The notes: generated by a model not told the origin, from the letters alone. Shown: positions 17,492-25,055, counted from the stretch's first letter. The stretch is 44,179 bases of DNA from Phascolarctobacterium_A sp902463975 (GCF_902463975.1 NZ_CABQHJ010000023.1:1-44179), one strand, 5' to 3'. Made by a program: numbers and translations.

Positions 17492-17750
17492 AAGTTACAT
17501 AAGTAAACTAATCCTTTTCAATAACAAAAATGCTTTTTAAATTTTAATAACAATAACAATTTTAAAACGAATATAATCTGTAAGTAAACTAAGACCGTCC
17601 GTTTATTATGTGTGACATAAGCAACGGAATAACAGCAGAATTATTTTTATACTTAATTCAGCAAGGCAAAAAGGGGTGTTTGAAGTCAAATATCCGGAAG
17701 CATATTGCGGTAAATATTATATTTAAATTTATTTGGAAGGGGTGATTTAT
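17492..17750 (+). promoter_or_regulatory. Leader of first beta/small-subunit pair, with palindrome
   Basis: A 259-bp AT-rich non-coding region. It holds a possible -10 TATAAT (17572-17577) with no clear -35. Downstream of that is a nested palindrome: TTATGT-GTG-ACATAA (17606-17620) inside CCGTT/AACGG (17599-17627). The palindrome is a candidate operator or mRNA hairpin. A GGAAGGGGTG ribosome-binding site ends the region. Confidence 0.45.
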
Positions 17751-17891
17751 ATGGGTTCCGTAACAACTAATCCGTGGCTGATTTCTATTATCAACATGAC
17801 AATCGTTTTTGGTGTGCTCATTGCTTTAGGTGTACTCATGAGTATGATTCAGTTGGTTGACCCTACTAGAAATAAGCATCGAAGCAAATGA
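17751..17891 (+). CDS. Short OadG/MmdD-like membrane subunit of sodium-pump decarboxylase (copy 1)
   Basis: A 46-residue protein too short for most gene finders. It starts at ATG 17751 after GGAAGGGGTG. The sequence is a short polar N terminus (GSVTTNPW), one membrane helix (LISIINMTIVFGVLIALGVL) and a short basic tail (RNKHRSK). A single N-terminal helix followed by a charged tail is the layout of the OadG/MmdD/GcdD small subunits that assemble Na+-translocating decarboxylases. This one lacks the long Ala/Pro linker and C-terminal zinc/biotin-contact region of the full-length form. It lies 74 bp before a beta-subunit gene, and the same pairing recurs at 19594-21078, which strongly supports its reality. 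The assignment to the OadG family is by size, topology and neighbourhood, not by strong sequence identity. Confidence 0.75.
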   Translation: MGSVTTNPWLISIINMTIVFGVLIALGVLMSMIQLVDPTRNKHRSK

Positions 17892-17965
17892 TGCACTTTT
17901 TCCCTGTCTGATCTATTAAAAAATGCACTTATTTTCCCGATATGGGCCAAGAGGAGGATTATTCT

Positions 17966-19099
17966 ATGTTTGAGGCATTTATCGTCGCTTTGGCTTCTGT
18001 TTGGGCAGACTCAGGTTTTTCTGCTCTGACAAGTGGCAACGTAATTATGATTGGCGTTGGTCTGGTTCTGCTTTATATGGCTATAGGCAAAGGTTTCGAA
18101 CCTTTGCTGTTGTCACCAATTGCTTTTGGTTGTATTCTGGCTAACATTCCTAAAAACGGTTTCGAACAGCCGGGTGTTATGTCCGTTATTATGTACGGTA
18201 TTCACCATGAAGTATTCCCGCCGTTGATTTTCCTGGGCGTTGGCGCAATGACCGACTTCGGTCCGCTGATTGCTAATCCTAAGACCTTGCTTTTAGGTGC
18301 TGCTGCTCAGATTGGCGTATTTGTATCTTTGATGGGCGCTATGGCTTTGGGATTTACTGTACAGGAAGCATCCGCTATCGGTATTATCGGCGGTGCTGAC
18401 GGACCGACAGCTATTTATCTGGCAGCTAAAATGGCTCCGCATCTTTTGGGTGCTATTGCCGTTGCAGCTTATTCCTACATGTCCCTGGTACCGCTGATTC
18501 AGCCGCCTGTAATGAAGCTGTTTACTACCGAAAGAGAACGTAAGATTGTTATGGAGCAGCTGCGTCCGGTAAGTAAATTTGAAAAGGTCGTTTTCCCGAT
18601 TATGTGCACCATCGTTATTTCTCTGCTGCTGCCGCCGGTAACAGCTTTGATAGGCATGCTGATGCTTGGTAACCTGTTTAAAGAAGCAGGCTGTCTGGAC
18701 CGTCTGTCCGATACTGCACAAAATGCTTTGATGAACACTGTAACCATCATGTTGGCTACCGGTACCGGTCTTACCATGAGTGCTGATGCCTTCCTGAACT
18801 ATCAGACTATCCTGATTATCTGCTTAGGTTTGGTTGCTTTTGCTGCAGGCACCTGGGGCGGTGTAATATTCGGTAAGATTATGTGCATGGTTGATGGCGG
18901 CAAAACTAATCCGCTTATCGGCAGTGCCGGTGTATCCGCAGTTCCTATGGCTGCCCGTGTATCTCAGATTGTCGGTCAAAAGGCTAACCCGGCAAACTTC
19001 TTATTAATGCATGCTATGGGTCCTAACGTAGCAGGCGTTATCGGTACTGCAGTTGCTGCAGGTACTATGCTGGCTATGATTGGCCCTGTTGCTAAATAA
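17966..19099 (+). CDS. Sodium-pump decarboxylase beta subunit (OadB/MmdB/GcdB family), copy 1
   Basis: Polytopic membrane subunit that decarboxylates carboxybiotin and couples it to Na+ export, 377 residues. Family signatures are present: FEPLLLSPIAFGCILANIP, the conserved GIIGGADGPTAIYLAAK with the essential Asp, AAYSYMSLVPLIQPPVM, and NPLIGSAGVSAVPMAARV near the C terminus. ATG 17966 is chosen because GAGGAGGAT sits 7 nt upstream and the protein then matches the length of copy 2; an ATG at 17942 lies before that site. The alpha (carboxyltransferase) and biotin-carrier subunits are not nearby, so substrate identity (methylmalonyl-CoA, glutaconyl-CoA or oxaloacetate) is not shown by sequence. 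A methylmalonyl-CoA role is inferred from the neighbouring dicarboxylate carriers. Confidence 0.93.
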   Translation: MFEAFIVALASVWADSGFSALTSGNVIMIGVGLVLLYMAIGKGFEPLLLSPIAFGCILANIPKNGFEQPGVMSVIMYGIHHEVFPPLIFLGVGAMTDFGPLIANPKTLLLGAAAQIGVFVSLMGAMALGFTVQEASAIGIIGGADGPTAIYLAAKMAPHLLGAIAVAAYSYMSLVPLIQPPVMKLFTTERERKIVMEQLRPVSKFEKVVFPIMCTIVISLLLPPVTALIGMLMLGNLFKEAGCLDRLSDTAQNALMNTVTIMLATGTGLTMSADAFLNYQTILIICLGLVAFAAGTWGGVIFGKIMCMVDGGKTNPLIGSAGVSAVPMAARVSQIVGQKANPANFLLMHAMGPNVAGVIGTAVAAGTMLAMIGPVAK

Positions 19100-19124
19100 A
19101 CAGTTATTGTGATAACTCTCCCTA

Positions 19125-19169
19125 AAAAGCAAAACCCATCCGGGTTACTGGATGGGTTTTGCTTTTGTT
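19125..19169 (+). terminator. Terminator after beta subunit copy 1
   Basis: Perfect 17-bp inverted repeat (19125-19141 with 19150-19166; core AACCCATCC/GGATGGGTT) ending in T-rich sequence. Confidence 0.92.
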
Positions 19170-19217
19170 TAGCTTTAAATATACGTACAGTCATTAGGCT
19201 GTGGCTGTTTGAAAGAA

Positions 19218-19250
19218 AAAAAATAACCAGTTCGCAGCTGGTTATTTTTT
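19218..19250. terminator. Second hairpin with T run
   Basis: Stem AAAAAATAACCAG/CTGGTTATTTTTT (19218-19230 with 19238-19250), 7-nt loop. It could terminate in either direction and lies 50 bp after the main terminator with no gene between. Confidence 0.7.
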
Positions 19251-19593
19251 ATTGCCAAAACTAAATTCGCAGTCGTTTCAGCATTCTCCCAATCTCTCTA
19301 AAGACAAATTGAAAACTGAGAGGATATTAAATTGTTGCTTTGCAGTATTTATTTTAGCAAACTCAAAATGACAATCTGTTGCACAGGCAACAAAAACGAT
19401 TAATGAACTTTTGAAATAGTATAGAAGTTAAAGTGAAATGATTATGTAAATAAAGTAACTGTTTGACGGAAAACAGTGTGGCCTGTGCAACAGAAGATAA
19501 AAAAATATAACTTTATACTTATTAAAGTAAGATAAGCATCTTGCTTATAGAACTTAGTTCCCCTTTAATTATCTTAGGAAGAGGTGATAAACA
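19251..19593 (+). promoter_or_regulatory. Leader of second small-subunit/beta pair, with 13-bp inverted repeat
   Basis: A 343-bp non-coding region. CTGTTGCACAGGC (19376-19388) recurs as its exact reverse complement at 19481-19493, 92 bp downstream. The first copy is itself inside the palindrome TGTTG-N6-CAACA. A small perfect hairpin ATAAGCA-TCT-TGCTTAT lies at 19532-19548. These look like paired regulator sites or a looped RNA. An AGGAAGAGGTG ribosome-binding site ends the region. No confident -10/-35 pair could be fixed. Confidence 0.45.
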
Positions 19594-19722
19594 GTGGGTC
19601 CTGTAACAACAAATCCATGGCTGATTGCCATAATCAACATGACCATTGTCTTTGGAGTTCTAATCGGATTAGGCATGTTGATGAGTTTAATCCAGGTAGT
19701 TGATCCTACCAAGGCTAAATAA
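19594..19722 (+). CDS. Short OadG/MmdD-like membrane subunit (copy 2)
   Basis: A 42-residue protein starting at GTG 19594 after AGGAAGAGGTG. It is clearly paralogous to the 46-residue protein at 17751: TTNPWLI, IINMTIVFGVLI and VDPT are shared, with conservative changes elsewhere and a shorter tail (KAK). One membrane helix. A beta-subunit gene follows after a 222-bp structured spacer. Conservation of two independent copies, each directly upstream of a beta subunit, shows it is a real gene. The inferred role is the membrane anchor/assembly subunit of a Na+-translocating acyl-CoA decarboxylase. Confidence 0.75.
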   Translation: MGPVTTNPWLIAIINMTIVFGVLIGLGMLMSLIQVVDPTKAK

Positions 19723-19801
19723 GATTTAGCTGTAAAAAAGGTTTCAAAGCAGTGCTGCTGCTTTAAGCAGCTTCATAAGAAGAAATGACATTTTCTGATG
19801 T

Positions 19802-19850
19802 TCTGCTTGCGTTGCAAAGCAGACCACAGGTAGACTAGGGGAGGCTGTGG
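19802..19850 (+). other. Tandem hairpins between small subunit and beta subunit (copy 2)
   Basis: Two adjacent stems: TCTGCTT/AAGCAGA (19802-19808 with 19817-19823) and CCACAG/CTGTGG (19824-19829 with 19845-19850). Neither is followed by a T run, so they are more likely mRNA-stabilising or processing structures than terminators. The 222-bp spacer here compares with 74 bp in copy 1. Confidence 0.5.
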
Positions 19851-19944
19851 TGATACAGTTAAAATGAAAGTGTTGTAGCATTATTGTGGAGCTTATTTGC
19901 ACTTATAACATCCCAATTAAGGGAAACAAGGAGGAAAAATTCAC

Positions 19945-21078
19945 ATGTTTGAGGCATTTTTTGTTGCTTTGTCTTCTGTATGGGCAGACTCCGGCTTCTC
20001 TGCACTGACTGGCGGTCATGTAATCATGATCTGCGTTGGTCTGGTTCTGCTTTATCTGGCTATTGCTAAAGGTTTCGAGCCTTTGCTGCTGTCCCCGATT
20101 GCTTTCGGTTGTATTTTGGCTAACATTCCTAAAAACGGTTTCGAAGAACCTGGTGTTATGTCCGTTATTATGTACGGTATTCACCACGAAGTATTCCCGC
20201 CGTTGATCTTCTTGGGCGTAGGCGCTATGACCGACTTTGGTCCTCTGCTGGCTAACCCGAAAACCCTGCTCCTGGGCGCTGCTGCACAGGGCGGTGTATT
20301 CGTAGCTCTGCTGGGCGCTATGCTGCTTGGCTTCACCGTACAAGAAGCTGCTGCTATCGGCATCATCGGTGGTGCTGACGGCCCGACTTCCATCTACTTG
20401 GCTGCTAAAATGGCTCCTCAGCTGTTAGGTGCAATCGCAGTTGCTGCTTACTCCTACATGTCTCTGGTTCCGTTGATTCAGCCTCCTATCATGAAACTGT
20501 TCACCACTGAAGCTGACCGTAAAATCGTTATGGAACAGCTCCGTCCGGTTTCCCACTTCGAAAAAGTTGCATTCCCGATCATGTGCACCATCGTTATCTC
20601 CCTGCTGTTACCTTCCGTAACCGCTCTGATTGGTATGCTGATGCTTGGTAACCTGTTCAAAGAAGCTGGCTGTCTTGATCGTCTGTCCGACACCGCACAA
20701 AATGCTCTGATGAATACCGTAACCATTATGCTGGCTACCGGTACTGGTCTGACCATGAGTGCTGATGCATTCCTGAACTATCAGACCATCCTGATTATCA
20801 TCCTTGGTCTGGTTGCTTTCATCGGTGGTACTGCTGCCGGCGTTATCTTCGGTAAGCTGATGTGCATGGTAGACGGTGGCAAGACCAACCCGTTGATTGG
20901 TTCCGCTGGTGTATCCGCAGTTCCTATGGCTGCTCGTGTATCTCAAGTTGTTGGCCAAAAAGCAAATCCGTCCAACTTCCTGTTGATGCATGCTATGGGT
21001 CCTAACGTAGCAGGCGTTATCGGTACTGCAGTTGCTGCAGGTACCATGCTGGCTATGATCGGTCCTGTTGGTAAATAA
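19945..21078 (+). CDS. Sodium-pump decarboxylase beta subunit (OadB/MmdB/GcdB family), copy 2
   Basis: Second 377-residue beta subunit, a near copy of that at 17966. Differences are mostly conservative and clustered around residues 110-125 and 285-300. The family motifs are intact: FEPLLLSPIAFGCILANIP, GIIGGADGPTSIYLAAK (one Ala-to-Ser change), AAYSYMSLVPLIQPP and NPLIGSAGVSAVPMAARV. Codon choice differs from copy 1 at many synonymous sites and leans to codons such as AAA, GCT, GGT, CTG and TCC, as expected for a highly expressed gene. In contrast, 59 bp near the 3' end (from ATGCATGCTATGGGT onward) are identical in both copies, suggesting local gene conversion. AAGGAGG lies before the ATG. 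Exports Na+ by carboxybiotin decarboxylation. Confidence 0.94.
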   Translation: MFEAFFVALSSVWADSGFSALTGGHVIMICVGLVLLYLAIAKGFEPLLLSPIAFGCILANIPKNGFEEPGVMSVIMYGIHHEVFPPLIFLGVGAMTDFGPLLANPKTLLLGAAAQGGVFVALLGAMLLGFTVQEAAAIGIIGGADGPTSIYLAAKMAPQLLGAIAVAAYSYMSLVPLIQPPIMKLFTTEADRKIVMEQLRPVSHFEKVAFPIMCTIVISLLLPSVTALIGMLMLGNLFKEAGCLDRLSDTAQNALMNTVTIMLATGTGLTMSADAFLNYQTILIIILGLVAFIGGTAAGVIFGKLMCMVDGGKTNPLIGSAGVSAVPMAARVSQVVGQKANPSNFLLMHAMGPNVAGVIGTAVAAGTMLAMIGPVGK

Positions 21079-21097
21079 TTTATACTGAAACTCCCCT

Positions 21098-21131
21098 GAG
21101 GACGCGCTGCAAGGCGCGTCCTCTTAATTTT
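21098..21131 (+). terminator. Terminator after beta subunit copy 2
   Basis: Perfect 10-bp stem GAGGACGCGC/GCGCGTCCTC (21098-21107 with 21114-21123) followed by TTAATTTTT. Confidence 0.9.
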
Positions 21132-21729
21132 TGCCTAGAAAGTGTTCTGGAATAATAAACTGTCACATTATGAACAAAAAAGATGGCGATTTTGTGTCCT
21201 CAATCAGTGGACATGCGCTGTGGGATTACATTTAATTCGAAAAGTAAAATTAGCACCAGCTGTTAAAAATAACTTATAGGAGGTACTAAAAAAATTGCGT
21301 GAATCGCAAACCCTTGATACAATGGGCTTTGGAGCAGAAAGCTGTAAATTATCAGAGCTGATTTTATAAAGAGAATTAAGATAATTTTCAGATAAAATGG
21401 TCATATGCATTTCAAAAATCATTTACTTAAAGTTTAACTTAATTCCGGAAAAGCATATAAAAGTATAAAAATAAAACACCATGATAACAGTGTACATAAA
21501 ACACAATATAGAAGTACGCAACAGAAAAACACTATTTACGTTAATAATGTAAATTTTTCAATAAAATAACTTTTTATTTTACGCTTATAGTGTTATAATA
21601 GGTACATGGAAATGCAAGAAAATACATAAGCAAATTCCATAAGCTCTTTGAAAACTACATATTAATAGCTGATATAGAATGCCTCCCTCGGCATTGTATA
21701 TAAATTAATTTTAAAAGGAGGAACATAAA
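21132..21729 (+). promoter_or_regulatory. Long leader of first DASS carrier with extended -10 promoter
   Basis: A 598-bp AT-rich region with no convincing gene. A strong extended -10 (TGT followed by TATAAT at 21594-21599) lies 17 bp from a weak TTTTTA -35 (21571-21576), giving an untranslated leader of about 120 nt. A possible 24-codon frame from TTG 21295 after AGGAGG exists but has no support beyond that. AAGGAGGAAC precedes the carrier gene. Confidence 0.55.
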
Positions 21730-23004
21730 ATGTCCCCAGCAATCAAATGTCTTATTTTGTTGGCAGTAGTTGCATTATTCTTTGTAACCGAACTTATCCC
21801 TCTCGCAGTTACTGCTACCGGCGCAGCTATCGCATGCGGCCTCTTAGGCTTGATTCCTGCAAAACAAGTATTCAGCGGTCTGTCTAACTCCACCGTTGTT
21901 CTGTTCGCAGGCATGTTCGTAGTCGGCGCTTCCATGTTCTACACCGGCCTTGCACAAGCAATCGGTAATACCGTAGTTAAAATGTGCGGCACAGGCGAAA
22001 ACAGCCTGATGTTCGGCCTGATGCTCGTTGGTACCGTACTGTCCGCAGTATTGTCCAACACCGGTACCGCAGCTTGCTTACTTCCTGTAGCACTCGGTAT
22101 CTGCTCCGCAGCTAAGATTCCTGCTTCCCGTCAGTTAATGCCGTTGGCATTCGCTTGCGGTTGGGGCGGTATCATCACCATGGTAGGTACTCCTCCTAAC
22201 ATCATCGCTACCGGTGCTATGACCGCTGCTGGTCTTGAGCCTTTCGGTTTCTTCGAATTCGCTTGGATTGGTATCCCGGTTTCCGTAGCTGGTATGCTGT
22301 ACATGATGTTTGTAGGTAAATATTTGCTCCCGAACAAACAACTCGATGCTGACCAAGAAATTGAGCAAGAAATCGAAGCAAATGAAACCTCCAAATCCAA
22401 ACAAATCGTTTCCGGCGTTATCCTGCTGGCAGTTGTTCTGGTAATGGCTCTTGGCATTAAAGGTATCACTTTGGAAATGGCAGCAATCATCGGTGCTCTG
22501 GTTTGCGTACTGACCGGTTGCTTGACTGAAAAACAAGCTTATGCATCCATCGACTGGGTAACCATCTTCCTGTTCGCTGGCATGATGCCTGTATCCTCTG
22601 CTATGGATAAAACCGGCGCTGGTAAACTCATCGCTGAATGGACTGTTAGCCTGATGGGCGGCTCTCCTTCTCCGCTGGTTGTAACTGGTGTACTGTTCGT
22701 CCTGTCCTGCGGCCTGACTCAGTTCATGTCCAACACCGCATCCGCAGCTCTGCTGTGCCCGATCGGTATTGCAATCTCCAAAAACCTGGGCGCTGACCCG
22801 AAAGCAGTTCTGATGGCTATCGCTGTTGCAGCATCCTGCGCATTCGCAACTCCGGTAGGTACTCCTCCGAACACTCTGGTACTTGGCCCTGGCGGATACA
22901 AATTCATGGACTATGTAAAAGCTGGTACCGGCCTGGTTCTGGTAGCTTTCGTAGTATCCCTGGTTGTTATCCCGATGGTATGGCCGTTCTTCCCTGGCAA
23001 ATAA
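21730..23004 (+). CDS. DASS/SLC13 family anion:Na+ symporter (probable dicarboxylate carrier), copy 1
   Basis: Inner-membrane carrier of the divalent-anion:sodium symporter family (DASS, SLC13/CitT superfamily), 424 residues with about 11-12 helices. The two family SNT motifs are present, in LSNTGTAACLLPVALG and MSNTASAALLCPIGIAI, as are the paired GTPPN loops (MVGTPPNIIATG and VGTPPNTLVLGPGGY). The family imports succinate, malate, fumarate, citrate or sulfate with Na+. Succinate is the best guess because of the adjacent decarboxylase subunits, but this is inferred. Codon bias is strong. A near-identical paralogue follows. Confidence 0.9.
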   Translation: MSPAIKCLILLAVVALFFVTELIPLAVTATGAAIACGLLGLIPAKQVFSGLSNSTVVLFAGMFVVGASMFYTGLAQAIGNTVVKMCGTGENSLMFGLMLVGTVLSAVLSNTGTAACLLPVALGICSAAKIPASRQLMPLAFACGWGGIITMVGTPPNIIATGAMTAAGLEPFGFFEFAWIGIPVSVAGMLYMMFVGKYLLPNKQLDADQEIEQEIEANETSKSKQIVSGVILLAVVLVMALGIKGITLEMAAIIGALVCVLTGCLTEKQAYASIDWVTIFLFAGMMPVSSAMDKTGAGKLIAEWTVSLMGGSPSPLVVTGVLFVLSCGLTQFMSNTASAALLCPIGIAISKNLGADPKAVLMAIAVAASCAFATPVGTPPNTLVLGPGGYKFMDYVKAGTGLVLVAFVVSLVVIPMVWPFFPGK

Positions 23005-23034
23005 TTTGTTAGGTTAGACGCTTACAAGCAAATC

Positions 23035-23065
23035 AATCCCCGTCACTTAGGTGGCGGGGATTTTT
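23035..23065 (+). terminator. Terminator after DASS carrier copy 1
   Basis: 12-bp stem AATCCCCGTCAC/GTGGCGGGGATT (one G-U pair), TTAG loop, then a T run. The same element, slightly diverged, follows copy 2 at 25056. Confidence 0.92.
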
Positions 23066-23512
23066 GTTGTTCAAAGTAGGGAACATACCGGCAGAAATAT
23101 GTAATGTTAAGGGTGAGCATACAGACATATTTTTTATAAAAAAGTGTACAAGAGAACGGAATAATAAACAAACAAAATGATGTATAAATATGCAATAAGC
23201 TGAGTAGAAAAACATGTAAAGTACAGGAATAAAATAAATGAAAAAGGCTTGCAAATTTGTCAGAAGTGTGTTAAACTTAACACTGTTGACAATTAAGTAA
23301 TTAAAGTAAGTGAAAAAGCCGATAAAGTAAGTTATGTAAGTGAAGGCTGTTTTAAGTCTTCGATAGCATAGGAGTTGTCGGAAATGTAAGTACTATAAAT
23401 TTTTAATGATAGAACTTACTGATAACTTGTTGAATTATTTTATTGATGACCTTCAGTGTGTATAGTGACACACAGACAACAAAACATTTTTATTATTTTA
23501 AGGAGGAAAACA
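23066..23512 (+). promoter_or_regulatory. Leader of second DASS carrier with two palindromes
   Basis: A 447-bp non-coding AT-rich region. GTGTTAA-AC-TTAACAC (23268-23283) is a perfect 7-bp-arm palindrome, immediately followed by a -35-like TTGACA (23286-23291); no good -10 at 16-18 bp is seen. A second dyad, GTGTGT-N6-ACACAC (23456-23473), lies 40 bp before the start codon. Both are candidate operators. AAGGAGG at the end is the ribosome-binding site. Confidence 0.45.
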
Positions 23513-24787
23513 ATGTCCCCAGCTATCAAATGTCTCATTCTTTTGGCAGTAGTTGCATTATTCTTCGTAACTGAACTTATTCCTCTCGCAGTTACTGCTA
23601 TTGGTGCCTCTGTGGCATGCGGCCTGTTAGGCCTGATCCCTGCTAAGCAAGTATTCAGCGGTCTGTCCAACTCCACTGTAGTACTTTTTGCAGGTATGTT
23701 CGTTGTAGGCGCTTCCATGTTCTACACCGGCCTGGCTCAAGAAATTGGTAACACCGTAGTTAAAATGTGCGGCACCAGCGAAAACAGCCTGATGTTCGGT
23801 CTGATGATCGTTGGTACTGTAATGTCCGCAGTTCTGTCCAACACCGGTACCGCAGCTTGCATGCTGCCGGTTGCACTGGGCATCTGCTCTGCAGCTAAAA
23901 TTCCTGCTTCCCGTCAGTTAATGCCTTTGGCATTCGCTTGCGGTTGGGGCGGTATCATCACCATGGTAGGTACCCCGCCGAACATCATTGCAGTAGGTGC
24001 AATGAATGCTGCTGGTATCGAGCCGTTCGGTTTCTTCGAATTCGCTTGGATCGGTGTTCCTATCTCTATCGCTGGTATGCTCTACATGATGTTCCTGGGC
24101 AAATATCTGCTTCCGAACAAACAACTCGATGCTGACCAAGAAATCGAGCAAGAAGTAGAAGCTAACGAAATTTCCAGATCTAAACAAATGGTTTCCGGCG
24201 TTATCCTGCTGGGCGTAATCCTGGTAATGGCTGTTGGTATCCCGGGCGTATCCCTGGAAATGGCTGCTATCATCGGCGCTCTGCTGTGCGTACTGACCGG
24301 CTGCCTGACTGAAAAACAAGCTTATGCTTCCATCGACTGGGTAACCATTTTCCTGTTTGCTGGCATGATGCCTGTATCCTCCGCTATGGATAAAACCGGC
24401 GCTGGTAAGCTCATCGCTGAATGGACTGTTGGCCTGATGGGCGGCGCTCCTTCTCCGCTGGTTGTAACCGGTGTACTGTTCATCCTGTCCTGCGGTCTTA
24501 CTCAGTTCATGTCCAACACCGCATCCGCAGCTCTGCTGTGCCCGATCGGTATTGCAATCTCCAAAAACCTGGGCGCTGACCCGAAAGCAGTTCTGATGGC
24601 TATCGCTGTTGCAGCATCTTGCGCATTCGCAACTCCGGTAGGTACTCCTCCGAACACTCTGGTACTCGGCCCTGGCGGATACAGATTCATGGACTACCTG
24701 AAAGCTGGTTGCGGTCTCGTAATCGTATGCTTCATCGTATCCCTGATCGTTATTCCGATGGTATGGCCGTTCTTCCCTGGCAAATAA
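23513..24787 (+). CDS. DASS/SLC13 family anion:Na+ symporter (probable dicarboxylate carrier), copy 2
   Basis: Second 424-residue carrier, a very close paralogue of the one at 21730, with the same SNT and GTPPN motif pairs. The ATG at 23513 follows AAGGAGG and gives the same N terminus (MSPAIKCLILLAVVALFFVT) as copy 1. Amino-acid changes are spread lightly through the protein, with notable ones at the end of helix 1 and around residues 240-255. A 119-bp stretch (24500-24618) is identical at every base to 22717-22835 of copy 1 while flanking synonymous sites differ, which points to gene conversion. Separate leaders with different palindromes suggest the two carriers are regulated differently. 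Presumed to import succinate or a similar dicarboxylate with Na+. Confidence 0.9.
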   Translation: MSPAIKCLILLAVVALFFVTELIPLAVTAIGASVACGLLGLIPAKQVFSGLSNSTVVLFAGMFVVGASMFYTGLAQEIGNTVVKMCGTSENSLMFGLMIVGTVMSAVLSNTGTAACMLPVALGICSAAKIPASRQLMPLAFACGWGGIITMVGTPPNIIAVGAMNAAGIEPFGFFEFAWIGVPISIAGMLYMMFLGKYLLPNKQLDADQEIEQEVEANEISRSKQMVSGVILLGVILVMAVGIPGVSLEMAAIIGALLCVLTGCLTEKQAYASIDWVTIFLFAGMMPVSSAMDKTGAGKLIAEWTVGLMGGAPSPLVVTGVLFILSCGLTQFMSNTASAALLCPIGIAISKNLGADPKAVLMAIAVAASCAFATPVGTPPNTLVLGPGGYRFMDYLKAGCGLVIVCFIVSLIVIPMVWPFFPGK

Positions 24788-24801
24788 TGCCAGTCTGACG
24801 A

Positions 24802-25049
24802 ATAAAGCACCATATGCTTCGTCACAAATGCCTTGACGTACTAGAAGTACGCCGGCGGCATCTGTTCCTCGCCTCTGGCACTTTCTCGCCAGCCTGGTGA
24901 TTGAAAATGATAAAGCACCATATGCTTCATCGCAAATGCCTTGACGTACCAGAAGTACGCCGGCGGCATCTGCTCTTCGCCTCTGGCACTTTCTCGCCAG
25001 CCTGGTGATTCAAAATGATAAAGCAACAAATGCTTTGACAGTCAAAATG
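24802..25049. repeat. 108-bp tandem repeat (2.3 copies), REP-like
   Basis: Copies at 24802-24909 and 24910-25017 differ at only a few bases, and a diverged partial copy begins at 25018 (ATAAAGCA, then AAATGCTTTGAC). Each unit contains internal dyads: AAGCA/TGCTT around CATA, CGTAC/GTACG, GCCGGC, and GGC/GCC around a TTTCTC loop. Sequence is more GC-rich than the surrounding spacer. It sits between the stop codon of the second DASS gene and that gene's terminator. A long minus-strand reading frame through the repeat is a by-product of a 108-bp period (a multiple of three) and not a gene. Confidence 0.9.
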
Positions 25050-25055
25050 CAAATC

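Noticed and set aside
21295..21369. 24-codon frame from TTG after AGGAGG in the leader of DASS carrier 1
   Set aside because: Spacing from the AGGAGG is long, there is no similarity to known leader peptides, no paired hairpins, and no counterpart in the leader of carrier 2.
21204..21422. Minus-strand 72-codon frame in the leader of DASS carrier 1
   Set aside because: AT-rich, biased composition, no ribosome-binding site and no recognisable protein features.
24841..25029. Minus-strand 62-codon frame through the tandem repeat, with internally repeated residues
   Set aside because: It exists only because the 108-bp repeat period is a multiple of three. There is no ribosome-binding site, and the frame crosses the displaced repeat insertion.
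24802..25049. CRISPR array
   Set aside because: The units are long, contiguous and nearly identical with no variable spacers, and no cas genes are present.
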